Below, piece by piece: positions 7,549-15,222 of a stretch of 42,208 bases of DNA; positions within the stretch are counted from its first letter, which is position 1; each line of letters starts with the position of its first letter. This stretch comes from Deltaproteobacteria bacterium (GTDB lineage Bacteria > Desulfobacterota > Desulfobacteria > Desulfobacterales > UBA2156): assembly GCA_019309485.1 (NCBI GenBank), contig JAFDGC010000026.1, positions 1 through 42,208 of the forward strand. The letters are read 5' to 3'. The notes below the pieces were generated by a model. It saw only the letters and a program-made list of their open reading frames with translations. It did not search any database and had not been told where the DNA came from. Made by a program: the position numbers and the translations under genes.

Positions 7549-8934
7549 ATGAACCGCACGCGCGTGAAAGCCGCCCTGACTTCAGATACGGCTTTGGATC
7601 CGATCCGGATCCAGGGGTGGGTCCGCACCCGGAGGGACTCCAAGGGGTTTTCTTTTCTGGAGATCAACGACGGATCCTGCCTGAAGAACATCCAGGTGAT
7701 CGTGGAGCATAACAGCCCGGCCGGCGCTCTTTTGAAAGACATCCAGACCGGCGCCTCCGTGGAAGTGACCGGAGCGCTGGTGGAATCCCCGGGAAAAGGC
7801 CAAAAATGGGAGGTGAAGGCCCGGGAAGTCACCCTTTTCGGAACGGCGGACCCCGAATCCTACCCTTTGCAAAAAAAGCGGCATTCCGACGAGTTCCTTC
7901 GTACCATCGCCCACCTGCGTCCCCGGACCAACAAATACGGGGCCCTGTTCCGCATTCGATCCGAAAGCGCCTTTTCCGTACATCAGTTTTTCCGGGACCG
8001 GGGGTTTTTTTACCTGCAAAGCCCCATTATCACCGGCTCCGACTGCGAGGGGGCCGGAGAACTCTTCCGGGTGACCACCCTGCCGCCTTTCCCCCCGGCG
8101 GGTGCATCCAAAACCGATGTTTTTCAGGAGGATTTCTTCGGCAAGGAAGCCGGACTGACCGTTTCGGGACAGCTGGAGGCGGAGCTGTTCACCTGCGCCC
8201 TGGGGAATGTCTACACCTTCGGCCCCACCTTCCGGGCGGAAAACTCCAACACCCCCCGGCATGCCGCCGAATTCTGGATGATCGAACCCGAGATGGCCTT
8301 TGCCGACTTGAGCGACAACATGGACCTGGCCGAAGACCTCGTCAAACACATGACCCGGCATGTGGTGGAAAAATGCCCGGAAGACCTGGAACTTTTTGCC
8401 CGGTTCGTGGACAAAGACCTCATGGAAAACCTGGATGCGATTTTAAATAACACCTACGTCCGCCTGCCGTATGCGGAAGCCGTCCAGATCTTGGAAAAAT
8501 CCGGAAAACCCTTTGAGTTTCCTGTAAAATTCGGCGCGGACCTCCAGACCGAACACGAACGGTACCTGTGCGAGACACATTTCAAAAAGCCGGTCCTTGT
8601 TTATGATTATCCGAAAGAGATCAAGGCCTTTTACATGCGCCTCAACGACGACGGGACCACAGTGGCCGCCATGGATCTTCTGGTGCCACGGGTGGGGGAA
8701 CTCGTGGGGGGAAGCCAGCGGGAAGAGCGCTACGAGGTCCTACATCGACGCATCCTGGAAACGGGAATGGATCCCGCCGACTATTGGTGGTACCTGGACA
8801 TCCGGCGCTACGGCACGGTGTACCATTCCGGGTTCGGGTTGGGGTTCGAGCGCTTTCTGATGATGGTCACCGGGGTCACCAACATCCGGGACGTCATCCC
8901 CTTTCCCCGGACGCCCAAGCATCTCGAATTTTAA
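7549..8934 (+). CDS. asnS: Asparaginyl-tRNA synthetase
   Basis: Class IIb aminoacyl-tRNA synthetase charging tRNA-Asn, 461 residues as usual for AsnRS. The N-terminal OB-fold anticodon-binding domain begins with RIQGWVRTRRDSKGFSF. The catalytic domain carries SPIITGSDCEGAGELF, the AsnRS-type insert with FFGKEAGLTVSGQLEAE, motif 2 (TFRAENSNTPRHAAEFW) and motif 3 (GFGLGFERFLMMVTG). These separate it from AspRS. A strong Shine-Dalgarno (AGAGGAAAAGG) precedes the ATG. It appears to be the last gene of the run starting with livG. Neighbouring an asparaginase is notable because both enzymes compete for asparagine. Confidence 0.95.
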   Translation: MNRTRVKAALTSDTALDPIRIQGWVRTRRDSKGFSFLEINDGSCLKNIQVIVEHNSPAGALLKDIQTGASVEVTGALVESPGKGQKWEVKAREVTLFGTADPESYPLQKKRHSDEFLRTIAHLRPRTNKYGALFRIRSESAFSVHQFFRDRGFFYLQSPIITGSDCEGAGELFRVTTLPPFPPAGASKTDVFQEDFFGKEAGLTVSGQLEAELFTCALGNVYTFGPTFRAENSNTPRHAAEFWMIEPEMAFADLSDNMDLAEDLVKHMTRHVVEKCPEDLELFARFVDKDLMENLDAILNNTYVRLPYAEAVQILEKSGKPFEFPVKFGADLQTEHERYLCETHFKKPVLVYDYPKEIKAFYMRLNDDGTTVAAMDLLVPRVGELVGGSQREERYEVLHRRILETGMDPADYWWYLDIRRYGTVYHSGFGLGFERFLMMVTGVTNIRDVIPFPRTPKHLEF

Positions 8935-8979
8935 CCCTTATCCAAGGCAGGGCCCCTTTTCGGCCGTTATCCATAAATT

Positions 8980-8998
8980 CCTTGACCGGAACGGTTCC
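8980..8998 (-). repeat. Dispersed intergenic motif, copy A (reverse orientation)
   Basis: Read on the - strand, GGAACCGTTCCGGTCAAGG matches copy C at 41115-41133 at 18 of 19 positions. It also matches copy B at 20291-20309. The core is an inverted repeat GGAA-N3-TTCC. It lies between asnS and the MFS gene. Function unknown. Confidence 0.5.
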
Positions 8999-9066
8999 AC
9001 TTTGAAGCGCTCAAGGCCTTTGCTCCCTTTTTCCTTTCAGGCAGACAAAAGGTGCGCTATTTTTTC

Positions 9067-9094
9067 CTTTTGGTTCAACCAAAAAGCATTTTTT
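9067..9094 (+). terminator. Intrinsic terminator downstream of asnS
   Basis: CTTTTGG, loop TTCAA, then CCAAAAAG, followed by CA and six T. It sits 133 bases after the asnS stop in a gene-free gap and probably ends the liv-asnS transcript. Confidence 0.6.
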
Positions 9095-9135
9095 GCCCGG
9101 GATATCGGAAGGATGGAATATTGGAATGAAGGACC

Positions 9136-9195
9136 ATGACTAAAATCATCCTTTTCGCAACCTCATCGTATCGGATCCTGCCGGCGAATCGTTAG
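9136..9195 (+). CDS. 19-codon ORF abutting the MFS gene; leader peptide or remnant of maf
   Basis: GAAGGACC places a reasonable ribosome-binding site before ATG 9136. The product, 19 residues beginning MTKIILFATSSYRIL, ends in TAG directly followed by the ATG of the MFS gene, so the two could be coupled. The first residues resemble the N-terminus of Maf nucleotide pyrophosphatases (IILAS-SPRR-type), which suggests a truncated maf start. The MFS gene has no good ribosome-binding site of its own, which supports coupling. A chance ORF remains possible. Confidence 0.3.
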   Translation: MTKIILFATSSYRILPANR

Positions 9196-10368
9196 ATGAC
9201 AAACCCGCAAAAAGCCAATGTCGGTGTAATCGCCGCCCTCACCCTGGTACATTTCACCGGGGATCTCTACGCCTCTTTCATCAACCCGTTGCTCCCCGTC
9301 TTTGCCGACACCTTCGCCCTTTCCATGACCCAGGTGGGGCTCCTTGCCGGCCTCAACCGGTTTCTCATGTTTGTGATCCAGCCCGTGGCAGGGTATTTCG
9401 CCGATCATTACCGGAGCCGGCTCTTTGTGCTGGGCGGGCCGCTTTTGACCATGGTCTTCATTCCCATCGTGGGGTATGCCCCGAGTTATATCTTTCTTTT
9501 GGGTTTCATCGGCATCGGATCCATCGGACAGGCCATGTTTCACCCCCCCGTTGCCGGGATGATCTCCACCTACTCGGGGCGGCACTTCGGATTTTCCATG
9601 TCAATCTTCAATGTGGGCGGCACCTTTGCCTTTGCGGTGGGCCCCATACTGATCACCACCATCGTTCGCTACCTGGGCCTCAAGGGCGCGCTCTATTCCA
9701 TGTTCATCGGGCTTCCCCTCATGCTGGTGCTTTTCAAAACCGTTCCCAAACCGGAAGGGGAAGTCCTTTCCAGCCGCGGTTTCTTCAATTCCCTGAAAGA
9801 AGCCTTGGGGAGCGGATGGAAAGGGATCGTGATCATCTGGGTGGTGATGGTGCTCAGAGCCTTTGTCAGCCAGGCATGGCTGACCTTTACCCCCGTGCTT
9901 TTCTCCAGGGAAGGGTACTCCTTGATTTCGGTGGGGGTTATCGTATCCCTGTTCACCCTTGCCGGAACCCTGAGCGGTCTTTTGGCCGGTCATTCGGCGG
10001 ATCGGTTCGGCTATAAACCCATTTTTTATGCAAGCAGTTTTTTTACGGCGCCCATGCTCTTTTTTTCGATCCACCCGGGCGGCAACTGGGTCTATGCCTT
10101 TGCCTTTTTAACCGGTTTCTTTTCGTTGGCCACCCTTCCTTTGGGTGTGGCCCTGGGACAGGAGATCGCGCCCAAGGGCAAATCCCTGGTTTCCAGCCTC
10201 ATGATGGGCCTGGCCCTCGGCGCAGGCGGGGTAATGAGCCCCCTCGTCGGGAAACTCGCGGACCTGTATACCCTCAAGACGGTCCTTACCTGGTTTCCGG
10301 CGATCCCCCTGATCTCCCTCTTCCTGATACACCGGCTACCGGATAAAGCGGTGGCGCCCCGTGGATGA
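9196..10368 (+). CDS. MFS transporter, fosmidomycin-resistance (FSR) type
   Basis: A 390-residue major facilitator protein with about twelve membrane segments. The N-terminus (LVHFTGDLYASFINPLLP) and the fourth-helix motif GQAMFHPPVAGM are distinctive of the Fsr subfamily of drug/proton antiporters. The MFS loop between helices 2 and 3 is present as GYFADHYRSR and repeated in half two as AGHSADRFGYK. Substrate is unknown, since many bacteria carry an Fsr homologue with no tested role. The ATG at 9196 directly follows the stop of a 19-codon ORF. The gene is followed seven bases later by repeat copy 1. Confidence 0.87.
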   Translation: MTNPQKANVGVIAALTLVHFTGDLYASFINPLLPVFADTFALSMTQVGLLAGLNRFLMFVIQPVAGYFADHYRSRLFVLGGPLLTMVFIPIVGYAPSYIFLLGFIGIGSIGQAMFHPPVAGMISTYSGRHFGFSMSIFNVGGTFAFAVGPILITTIVRYLGLKGALYSMFIGLPLMLVLFKTVPKPEGEVLSSRGFFNSLKEALGSGWKGIVIIWVVMVLRAFVSQAWLTFTPVLFSREGYSLISVGVIVSLFTLAGTLSGLLAGHSADRFGYKPIFYASSFFTAPMLFFSIHPGGNWVYAFAFLTGFFSLATLPLGVALGQEIAPKGKSLVSSLMMGLALGAGGVMSPLVGKLADLYTLKTVLTWFPAIPLISLFLIHRLPDKAVAPRG

Positions 10369-10374
10369 TGAAAC

Positions 10375-10516
10375 GAGACCTTTGAAAAATGTTCATTTTT
10401 GTACAAGTTCAAGGACGGCGAAAATTTTAACCACAGGAATACATTGAGTATTTCGAGGATTAAAATTTGAGCCTGACGCAGAAATTGGGCAAAAAGGGGC
10501 GTTTTGCAAAGGTCTC
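10375..10516 (+). repeat. Structured MITE-like repeat, copy 1 (142 bp)
   Basis: The ends are perfect inverted repeats: GAGACCTTTG at the left and CAAAGGTCTC at the right. Inside lie a second inverted pair (AAATTTTAA / TTAAAATTT) and a third around GAATAC / GTATTC, so the element can fold into a long nested hairpin. A near-identical copy in the same orientation is at 24750-24879, differing by a few bases and a 12-base deletion near the right end. There is no ORF inside. It lies between the MFS gene and the convergent 10550-11029 gene. It could be a non-autonomous mobile element or a REP-type sequence. Confidence 0.85.
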
Positions 10517-10549
10517 GAAACACCCCCGGTTTCGGTCAGAGGCCGGCGT

Positions 10550-11029
10550 TTAGGCCGCGGCCCATTCCTCCTTCAACACGTCCCCCTGGACCCCCACCAC
10601 CACGTACTTGATGGGGACTTTCCTCTTGGAGGCCTCGGCGGCCTGCCGGGCCAGCTGCAGCAACCCCATGCAGCAGGGGACTTCCATGATCAAGACCGTC
10701 AGGGTGTTGATTTTGGAATCCTCGAACCAGGCCCGGATCTTTTCCAGGTAAACGGATTGTCCTTCATCCAGCTTGGGGCAGGCGATGGCAAGGGATTTTC
10801 CCTTCAGGTATTCCCGGTGAAAATCCCCCAGGGCATACGCGACACAGTCGGCCGTCAACAAGACGTCCGCCCCCTGGTAGTAGGGCGCGGCGGGATTGAT
10901 GAGATGCATCTGGATGGGCCACTGGGCCAGCTGGGATCGGATTTTTTCCGCCGAGCCTTCCATCTTGTTCTCTACGCTGCTTCTAAACTGCATCATCCGG
11001 GATCCCGGACATCCTTCAAAGGGGGTCAT
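10550..11029 (-). CDS. Conserved Cys-containing protein related to the C-terminal part of ferredoxin-type proteins
   Basis: A 159-residue protein. It resembles, from memory of the family, the C-terminal domain of iron-sulfur proteins in anaerobes that carry an N-terminal two-cluster ferredoxin. That ferredoxin is absent here. Cysteines occur in GCPGSRM near the N-terminus, in TADCVA, in IACPKLD and in EVPCCMG, so metal or cluster binding is possible. I chose the ATG at 11029 because AGGAGG lies just upstream, and the longer reading frame overlaps the hemerythrin gene with unconserved sequence. It follows the hemerythrin gene by 13 bases and is likely co-transcribed with it. Function unknown; a redox or stress role is inferred from context. 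Confidence 0.75.
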   Translation of the reverse strand: MTPFEGCPGSRMMQFRSSVENKMEGSAEKIRSQLAQWPIQMHLINPAAPYYQGADVLLTADCVAYALGDFHREYLKGKSLAIACPKLDEGQSVYLEKIRAWFEDSKINTLTVLIMEVPCCMGLLQLARQAAEASKRKVPIKYVVVGVQGDVLKEEWAAA

Positions 11030-11042
11030 GTCACGCCTCCTT

Positions 11043-11825
11043 TCATTGAAACGCGGCTTCCAGCTGCCGCACAAACCCCTCATACGTTTCAGGGGCGATT
11101 CCCGACTCCTGATCCACCCGGGCGAACCGGGCGAAAAGTTCCCCCACCTGCCGATCCGTGAGTTGACTGTCCATCCACGGGTACAGGATTTCGTCTTCCT
11201 TTCGGATATGTTCGGCAAGGAGTTCCCGGTACGCCGTCAGGCTTTCGGACAAGGTTTTTTTGTCGTTTTCCGCCAGGGCCTTTTGCATGGCCTTCACCAG
11301 AGACCGGGCCCGGGTGTGATCCTCGTGCATGACCTTGAGAATGTCGGCGGTTTCATCAAAATACTTGAACAGGATCTCTTCTTCCTTGGCATGGTGATAT
11401 TTATCGGCATAGGACCGGATCATGTCGATGCCGTCCAGGATCCGCTTTTTTCCCTGTTCGGATTCCAGATCAAGTGCGTCGACAAATTCTGGGATCAACG
11501 CAATCCATCTTTTGATGAGAACATGTTCATCCACGAGTTTCTGCAGCGGGGGCGAGTATCGCCTTGTCTTCGGCGGCGCCGGCGATGACCACTTTCGCGT
11601 TTTCGGTACCGGGTGTTCTTTTCCGGGATCGACGGCGGCGGCGATCCTTTCCATCAGTTCCTTTTCCTGTTCCACGGACAACTGGTGGATCGAAACGATG
11701 TCTTTCAAAAGACAGATACCCACGCTACACGGCCCGCAACCGATATCGTAATCGTTTAAAATCGTCTCCACTTCCGGGAATTCCGTGATGATCTCCTTAA
11801 TGCCTGTATTCAGATAGGTGTCCAT
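11043..11825 (-). CDS. Hemerythrin-domain protein with N-terminal DUF1858/ScdA-like segment
   Basis: A 260-residue cytoplasmic protein. The N-terminal 50 residues (FPEVETILNDYDIGCGPCSVG) resemble the small Cys-containing domain in ScdA/DUF1858 proteins. The C-terminal part is an HHE hemerythrin four-helix bundle with candidate di-iron ligands in DEHVLIKRW, YHHAKEEEILF, HEDHTRAR and EHIRKEDEILYPW. Hemerythrins bind oxygen or NO, or protect iron clusters in anaerobes. GGAGAA precedes the ATG at 11825. The long 5' region holds nested hairpins and an FNR/HcpR-like palindrome, which fits redox control. The gene leads a two-gene operon with 10550-11029. Confidence 0.88.
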   Translation of the reverse strand: MDTYLNTGIKEIITEFPEVETILNDYDIGCGPCSVGICLLKDIVSIHQLSVEQEKELMERIAAAVDPGKEHPVPKTRKWSSPAPPKTRRYSPPLQKLVDEHVLIKRWIALIPEFVDALDLESEQGKKRILDGIDMIRSYADKYHHAKEEEILFKYFDETADILKVMHEDHTRARSLVKAMQKALAENDKKTLSESLTAYRELLAEHIRKEDEILYPWMDSQLTDRQVGELFARFARVDQESGIAPETYEGFVRQLEAAFQ

Positions 11826-11905
11826 GGGGCTGTTCTCCTTTTTTTAAAACCCCAACGGCAGGCGCATTCCCTCTCTTCATCGGATCAGAGCGGGCCCGCG
11901 CAGCC

Positions 11906-11943
11906 CTGCCGTCAGGCAGAAATCCCGCCTTGCGGGGCGGCAG
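11906..11943 (-). promoter_or_regulatory. Mutually exclusive hairpins in the hemerythrin 5' region
   Basis: On the - strand, CTGCCG (11943-11938) can pair with CGGCAG (11911-11906), enclosing CCCGCAAGGCGGG (11936-11924). Alternatively CTGCC (11919-11915) pairs with GGCAG (11910-11906). The two folds share one arm, as in attenuators, but no T-run follows. It could instead be a REP-like sequence. It lies about 80-120 bases upstream of the hemerythrin start. Confidence 0.4.
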
Positions 11944-12030
11944 TAAGTTTCAATCCCCTGCTTCAAGCGGCTTTTGCCCAAATTCGTTTTTTGGGTGTAT
12001 CAATTGAACATTCTTTATGCGGCCGGGTCA

Positions 12031-12044
12031 TTGATTTAAGTCAA
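12031..12044. promoter_or_regulatory. FNR/HcpR-type binding site
   Basis: TTGATTTAAGTCAA is a 14-base near-perfect palindrome with one half matching the FNR half-site TTGAT and the other (read on -) TTGAC, the half-site of HcpR in sulfate reducers. It lies in the 352-base divergent gap 11826-12177 between hemerythrin and trxB. That gap otherwise holds only hairpins near 11906-11943 and the trxB promoter. It could regulate either gene. On the - strand it also contains a TTGACT -35-like hexamer. Confidence 0.6.
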
Positions 12045-12104
12045 ACGACAGGCAAAACAGCACCCTCGTTTTTTACCGGTATTCGATTCTATCCGGAAAT
12101 CCCG

Positions 12105-12134
12105 TTGACAGATTCCCGCAAATGCCGCTAGAAT
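12105..12134 (+). promoter_or_regulatory. Sigma-70 promoter for the thioredoxin reductase-like gene
   Basis: TTGACA at 12105-12110, spacer of 18, TAGAAT at 12129-12134. Both hexamers are near consensus and GC precedes the -10. The start of transcription would be about 35-40 bases before the GTG start at 12178. Confidence 0.75.
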
Positions 12135-12177
12135 CCGAAAACATATCGACTTTTCAGCGCTGGCAAGGAGGCTCAAC

Positions 12178-13137
12178 GTGACGACAAACAAACGCTACGA
12201 CCTGATCATCGTGGGCGGCGGCCCGGCGGGGTTGACCGCCGCCATTTACGCCATGCGGGCGGCCCTGGATACGGTACTGATTGAAAAAGGCGTCCATGGG
12301 GGACAGATCGCCATGTCGGATTCCGTGGAAAACTATCCGGGTTTTGAAACCATCTCCGGTTTCGAGCTTTCGCAAAAGCTTTCCGATCACGCCAAATCCT
12401 ACGGGGTGGAAATGATTCAAAAAGAGGTTGTCGCCGTGGAGCCGGGGCTCGAATTTCATTCGGTGCGTCTCGATGACGGAAATACATTGAACGCCTACGC
12501 CGTGATCCTTGCCCTGGGCGGATACCCCCGGAGGCTCAACATCCCCGGTGAGAATACTTTTTACGGGAAAGGCGTCTCCTACTGCGCCACCTGCGACGGG
12601 TTTTTCTTCAGGAACAAGACGGTGCTCGTTGTGGGCGGCGGCGACACGGCCCTGGAAGAATCCCTGTACCTGGCCAAGATCGCCAAACACGTGTATCTCG
12701 TGCACCGGCGGGATGCCTTCCGGGGAAGCCGCATCCTCCAGCAGCGCGTCCTGGCCGAATGTAAAATCGAAGTCCTCTGGAACACCGTGGTCACGGAAAT
12801 CAAGGCCGATGAAAACGGTGTCAACGGCGTCATCCTGGAAGACACCCAAACAAAGGAAAAACGAAATCTCGCCACGGAGGGCGTTTTTATTTTCGTCGGT
12901 TTTACTCCCAACAATACACTCGTCCCCGGCGGTGTGGACATGAACACCCAGGGGTACGTGGTCACGGATGAAAAGTGTGAAACCCGTATCCCCGGGCTTT
13001 TCGTGGTGGGGGACCTGCGGCAGAAGTACGCCCGTCAGATCGTCATCGCCGCCGGGGACGGCTGCATTGCGGCTTTGGCCGCCGCCCATTACGTGGAAAT
13101 GAAAAAGGCCTCCCAGGAATGCGCCCTCCCGGAATGA
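12178..13137 (+). CDS. Thioredoxin reductase-like FAD-dependent disulfide reductase
   Basis: A 319-residue flavoprotein of the low-molecular-weight thioredoxin reductase family. The FAD fold is at residues 11-18 (IVGGGPAGLT), the redox-active CATC at 136-139, the NAD(P)H fold in VLVVGGGDTALEE, and the C-terminal FAD motif in VVGDLR. Electrons pass from a nicotinamide nucleotide through FAD to a thioredoxin-like partner. No thioredoxin gene is adjacent. The start is GTG 12178, with AAGGAGG eight or so bases upstream. It is divergent from the hemerythrin gene and shares its regulatory gap, so redox control by an FNR-family protein is possible. Confidence 0.92.
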   Translation: MTTNKRYDLIIVGGGPAGLTAAIYAMRAALDTVLIEKGVHGGQIAMSDSVENYPGFETISGFELSQKLSDHAKSYGVEMIQKEVVAVEPGLEFHSVRLDDGNTLNAYAVILALGGYPRRLNIPGENTFYGKGVSYCATCDGFFFRNKTVLVVGGGDTALEESLYLAKIAKHVYLVHRRDAFRGSRILQQRVLAECKIEVLWNTVVTEIKADENGVNGVILEDTQTKEKRNLATEGVFIFVGFTPNNTLVPGGVDMNTQGYVVTDEKCETRIPGLFVVGDLRQKYARQIVIAAGDGCIAALAAAHYVEMKKASQECALPE

Positions 13138-13221
13138 CCTTCAGGCAGGCCTCTTTTCCGGGACACAATTTTTCCGAACGGAAGAACGCAATCCGAAAGG
13201 GTTTTCCGCCTGTTTCGGATC

Positions 13222-14085
13222 CTATCCCAGAATGAGCATGACGGCGGCGCCGGCCACCATGACACCGGCGGCGCTTAGATGCTGGAAAAGGCGCTCCTCC
13301 CTCAAGAACAGCCCCCCGTAAATCGTGGCGAAAAGGATGCTCAGCCGCTTCACGGAGATCATGTAGGCCGTCTGGACCAGTTCCAGTGCCAGAAAATGGC
13401 ACAAAGCCATGCCGCTCATCGCCAAACCCAGACCCAAAAGGATCCGGAACTCCTTCATCCAATCCCAGCGAAGGCGCCGGGTCGCCCCCATCACCACCCC
13501 CAGGGCCAGGCAATGCAGCGGCGGGTAAACGGCCAGCATGAAAAGGGGGGAAGAGGCCAGCACCGCTTTACGGCCCAAGACGGCGGTATAGGCATAGATT
13601 GCACTGACGGCCAGCATCATCCAGGATCCGGGCTCCCGGGTCACCGCCAGAAACGGTTGGCGCCAACCGAGCCGGGCCTGCTCGAGGTTGAGTCCGTACG
13701 CCCCGGCCACAAGGAGGCCGATGCCGGCCATCCCCCAGGGAGTCGGAATTTCGCCTAAAAAAAAGAGGCCCGTGAGGACCGCAAAGAAAGGGGTGAATGC
13801 AAGAAACGGCTGGGCAAGTCCAAGGGGGGACCGCTTGATGGCACGATGATACAGGAAGGTGGCGGCCACCTCTGCCGGGAGCGCCAGGCCCACGGCCAGG
13901 TAGAACCCTGGTTTGATCTCCGGAGGCCGCATGCCGACCAAAAGGATCAGGCTCAACGGAACCACACTGAAGACCCGGGCCATGGCCATCTCCCCGGCGG
14001 GCCGGTGGCTGAGCCGGCGCTTGAGCAAAAAATCGGCGGTGGCCATCCCGAAAGCGGCCCCCAGGGCCAGGAAAAACCAGTGCAT
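13222..14085 (-). CDS. EamA/DMT-family transporter
   Basis: A 287-residue membrane protein with about ten hydrophobic segments in two repeated halves, as in drug/metabolite transporters. Conserved pieces are the N-terminal ALGAAFGMATADFLLKR, the mid-protein AGIGLLVAGAYGLN closing half one, and LSILFATIYGGLFLREE near the end, the usual helix 9 region of EamA proteins. Substrate unknown. It converges with the thioredoxin-reductase-like gene, 84 bases apart. A promoter candidate lies at 14265-14294 on the same strand, leaving a leader of about 170 bases. Confidence 0.85.
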   Translation of the reverse strand: MHWFFLALGAAFGMATADFLLKRRLSHRPAGEMAMARVFSVVPLSLILLVGMRPPEIKPGFYLAVGLALPAEVAATFLYHRAIKRSPLGLAQPFLAFTPFFAVLTGLFFLGEIPTPWGMAGIGLLVAGAYGLNLEQARLGWRQPFLAVTREPGSWMMLAVSAIYAYTAVLGRKAVLASSPLFMLAVYPPLHCLALGVVMGATRRLRWDWMKEFRILLGLGLAMSGMALCHFLALELVQTAYMISVKRLSILFATIYGGLFLREERLFQHLSAAGVMVAGAAVMLILG

Positions 14086-14264
14086 CTCTATGCGGTCACA
14101 AGCTTTGGTGAAATCGTAAAGGGTCCATGGGGCACGCAGCGCATTCCTCTTGGGAAGGGATCAAGGGCGCTGCTGCCGCTAAATCCCCGGCTATGGGGAT
14201 TTGGATAACGTGTCCGCCGCTTTCAGAATCGCCGGCATCCGGCGCTCCTGGTGCGTCCATATTC

Positions 14265-14294
14265 TTTGTAGCGCACGGTAAAACCCTGGGTCAA
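14265..14294 (-). promoter_or_regulatory. Putative sigma-70 promoter for the EamA transporter gene
   Basis: On the - strand, TTGACC (14294-14289), an 18-base spacer, then TACAAA (14270-14265), preceded by GC. It is in the 272-base gap between the HDAC-like gene and the EamA gene. No other feature was recognised in that gap. Confidence 0.5.
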
Positions 14295-14358
14295 GACACC
14301 CCCTCAAACAAGGAAAACGGTTATGATCCCGGCGGAGGAATTCGCCCCAAGTCGTCTC

Positions 14359-15105
14359 TTACATTCCCGAAAGTCCTTCCATGAGCGCCAGGACGTTTTC
14401 TCCCAGTACCCGGTGGTTGTATCCGCCTTCCAGGAGGGCGAAGCAGCCGCCGTTGCATCCTTTGGCGGCCGCAGCCGCCAGGCGTCCGATCTCCCGGTAA
14501 TCCTCCGTCTCCAGGGTGCCGCCCCAATCCAGGAGATGATTGTCGAATCCCGCGGAGATCCCGATGATATCCGCGCGGCAGGATTCCATTTCCTTGCGCA
14601 CCTCGTCCAGATACCGGGATCGATCGAAGGCGGCCACATTATGGATCGTCACATAGTCTTTATTGCCGAGGGTCTCCACGGTGCCGTCCCCGTAATGCAG
14701 GTCGATGTCCAGGATGTATGCGGTGTCGATTTTTCCTTCGGCTTTGAGGCGGGCCACGGCGATGGCCATGTTGTTGAAATAACAGAACCCCCAGGCCCAG
14801 TCCGTGGAAGCGTGGTGTCCCGGCGGACGAATGGCGCCGAAGCACGGCTCTTCAAGGCCGATCCGGGCCGCCAGGATGGCGCCCCCCGCCGCGAGGGCGG
14901 CGGTTTCAAAGACCCCTTGCCGTTTCACCCACTCCATGTGGACGCGGGTGTGAATCCGGGCGATGTCCGTTTCGGCGGCAAAATCCGCTTCCACCACATC
15001 CGCAACCGGCGCCACCGTCTCCATGATCGCCTCCATACGACCGGCGGCGGCCGCGGGATCCCCCGCGTACACCGGGTAGAAAGCTTCGTGAAATACCACT
15101 TTCAT
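14359..15105 (-). CDS. Short histone deacetylase-fold amidohydrolase (AcuC/AphA family)
   Basis: A 248-residue zinc hydrolase of the arginase/deacetylase fold. In eukaryotes the family removes acetyl groups from lysines; in bacteria members act on acetylpolyamines, acetoin metabolism or unknown amides. The general-base pair is His97-His98 (PPGHHA). Zinc ligands are Asp135 and His137 (DIDLHYGDGT) and Asp188 (SAGFD). Tyr138 replaces the second His of the usual DLHHG. I chose ATG 15105 rather than 15111 because GGGAGG is then correctly spaced. The protein is shorter than typical 300-residue relatives. The neighbours do not reveal the substrate. Confidence 0.86.
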   Translation of the reverse strand: MKVVFHEAFYPVYAGDPAAAAGRMEAIMETVAPVADVVEADFAAETDIARIHTRVHMEWVKRQGVFETAALAAGGAILAARIGLEEPCFGAIRPPGHHASTDWAWGFCYFNNMAIAVARLKAEGKIDTAYILDIDLHYGDGTVETLGNKDYVTIHNVAAFDRSRYLDEVRKEMESCRADIIGISAGFDNHLLDWGGTLETEDYREIGRLAAAAAKGCNGGCFALLEGGYNHRVLGENVLALMEGLSGM

Positions 15106-15222
15106 GGGCATCCTCCCTCGCTTTCTTCGCAGGGTTGATCTTTTGGATCTTGAATACTACAATTTTTAAGTTGAACCCTTTCCATCATGCCCGTGGGGTA
15201 CCCCGCATGACCGAAGGGGCCT

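Noticed and set aside
15186-15209. Palindrome with GGGGTACCCC core between the HDAC-like and receiver/ATP-grasp genes
   Set aside because: It has no following T-run and no sign of repetition here; too little to call a terminator or operator.
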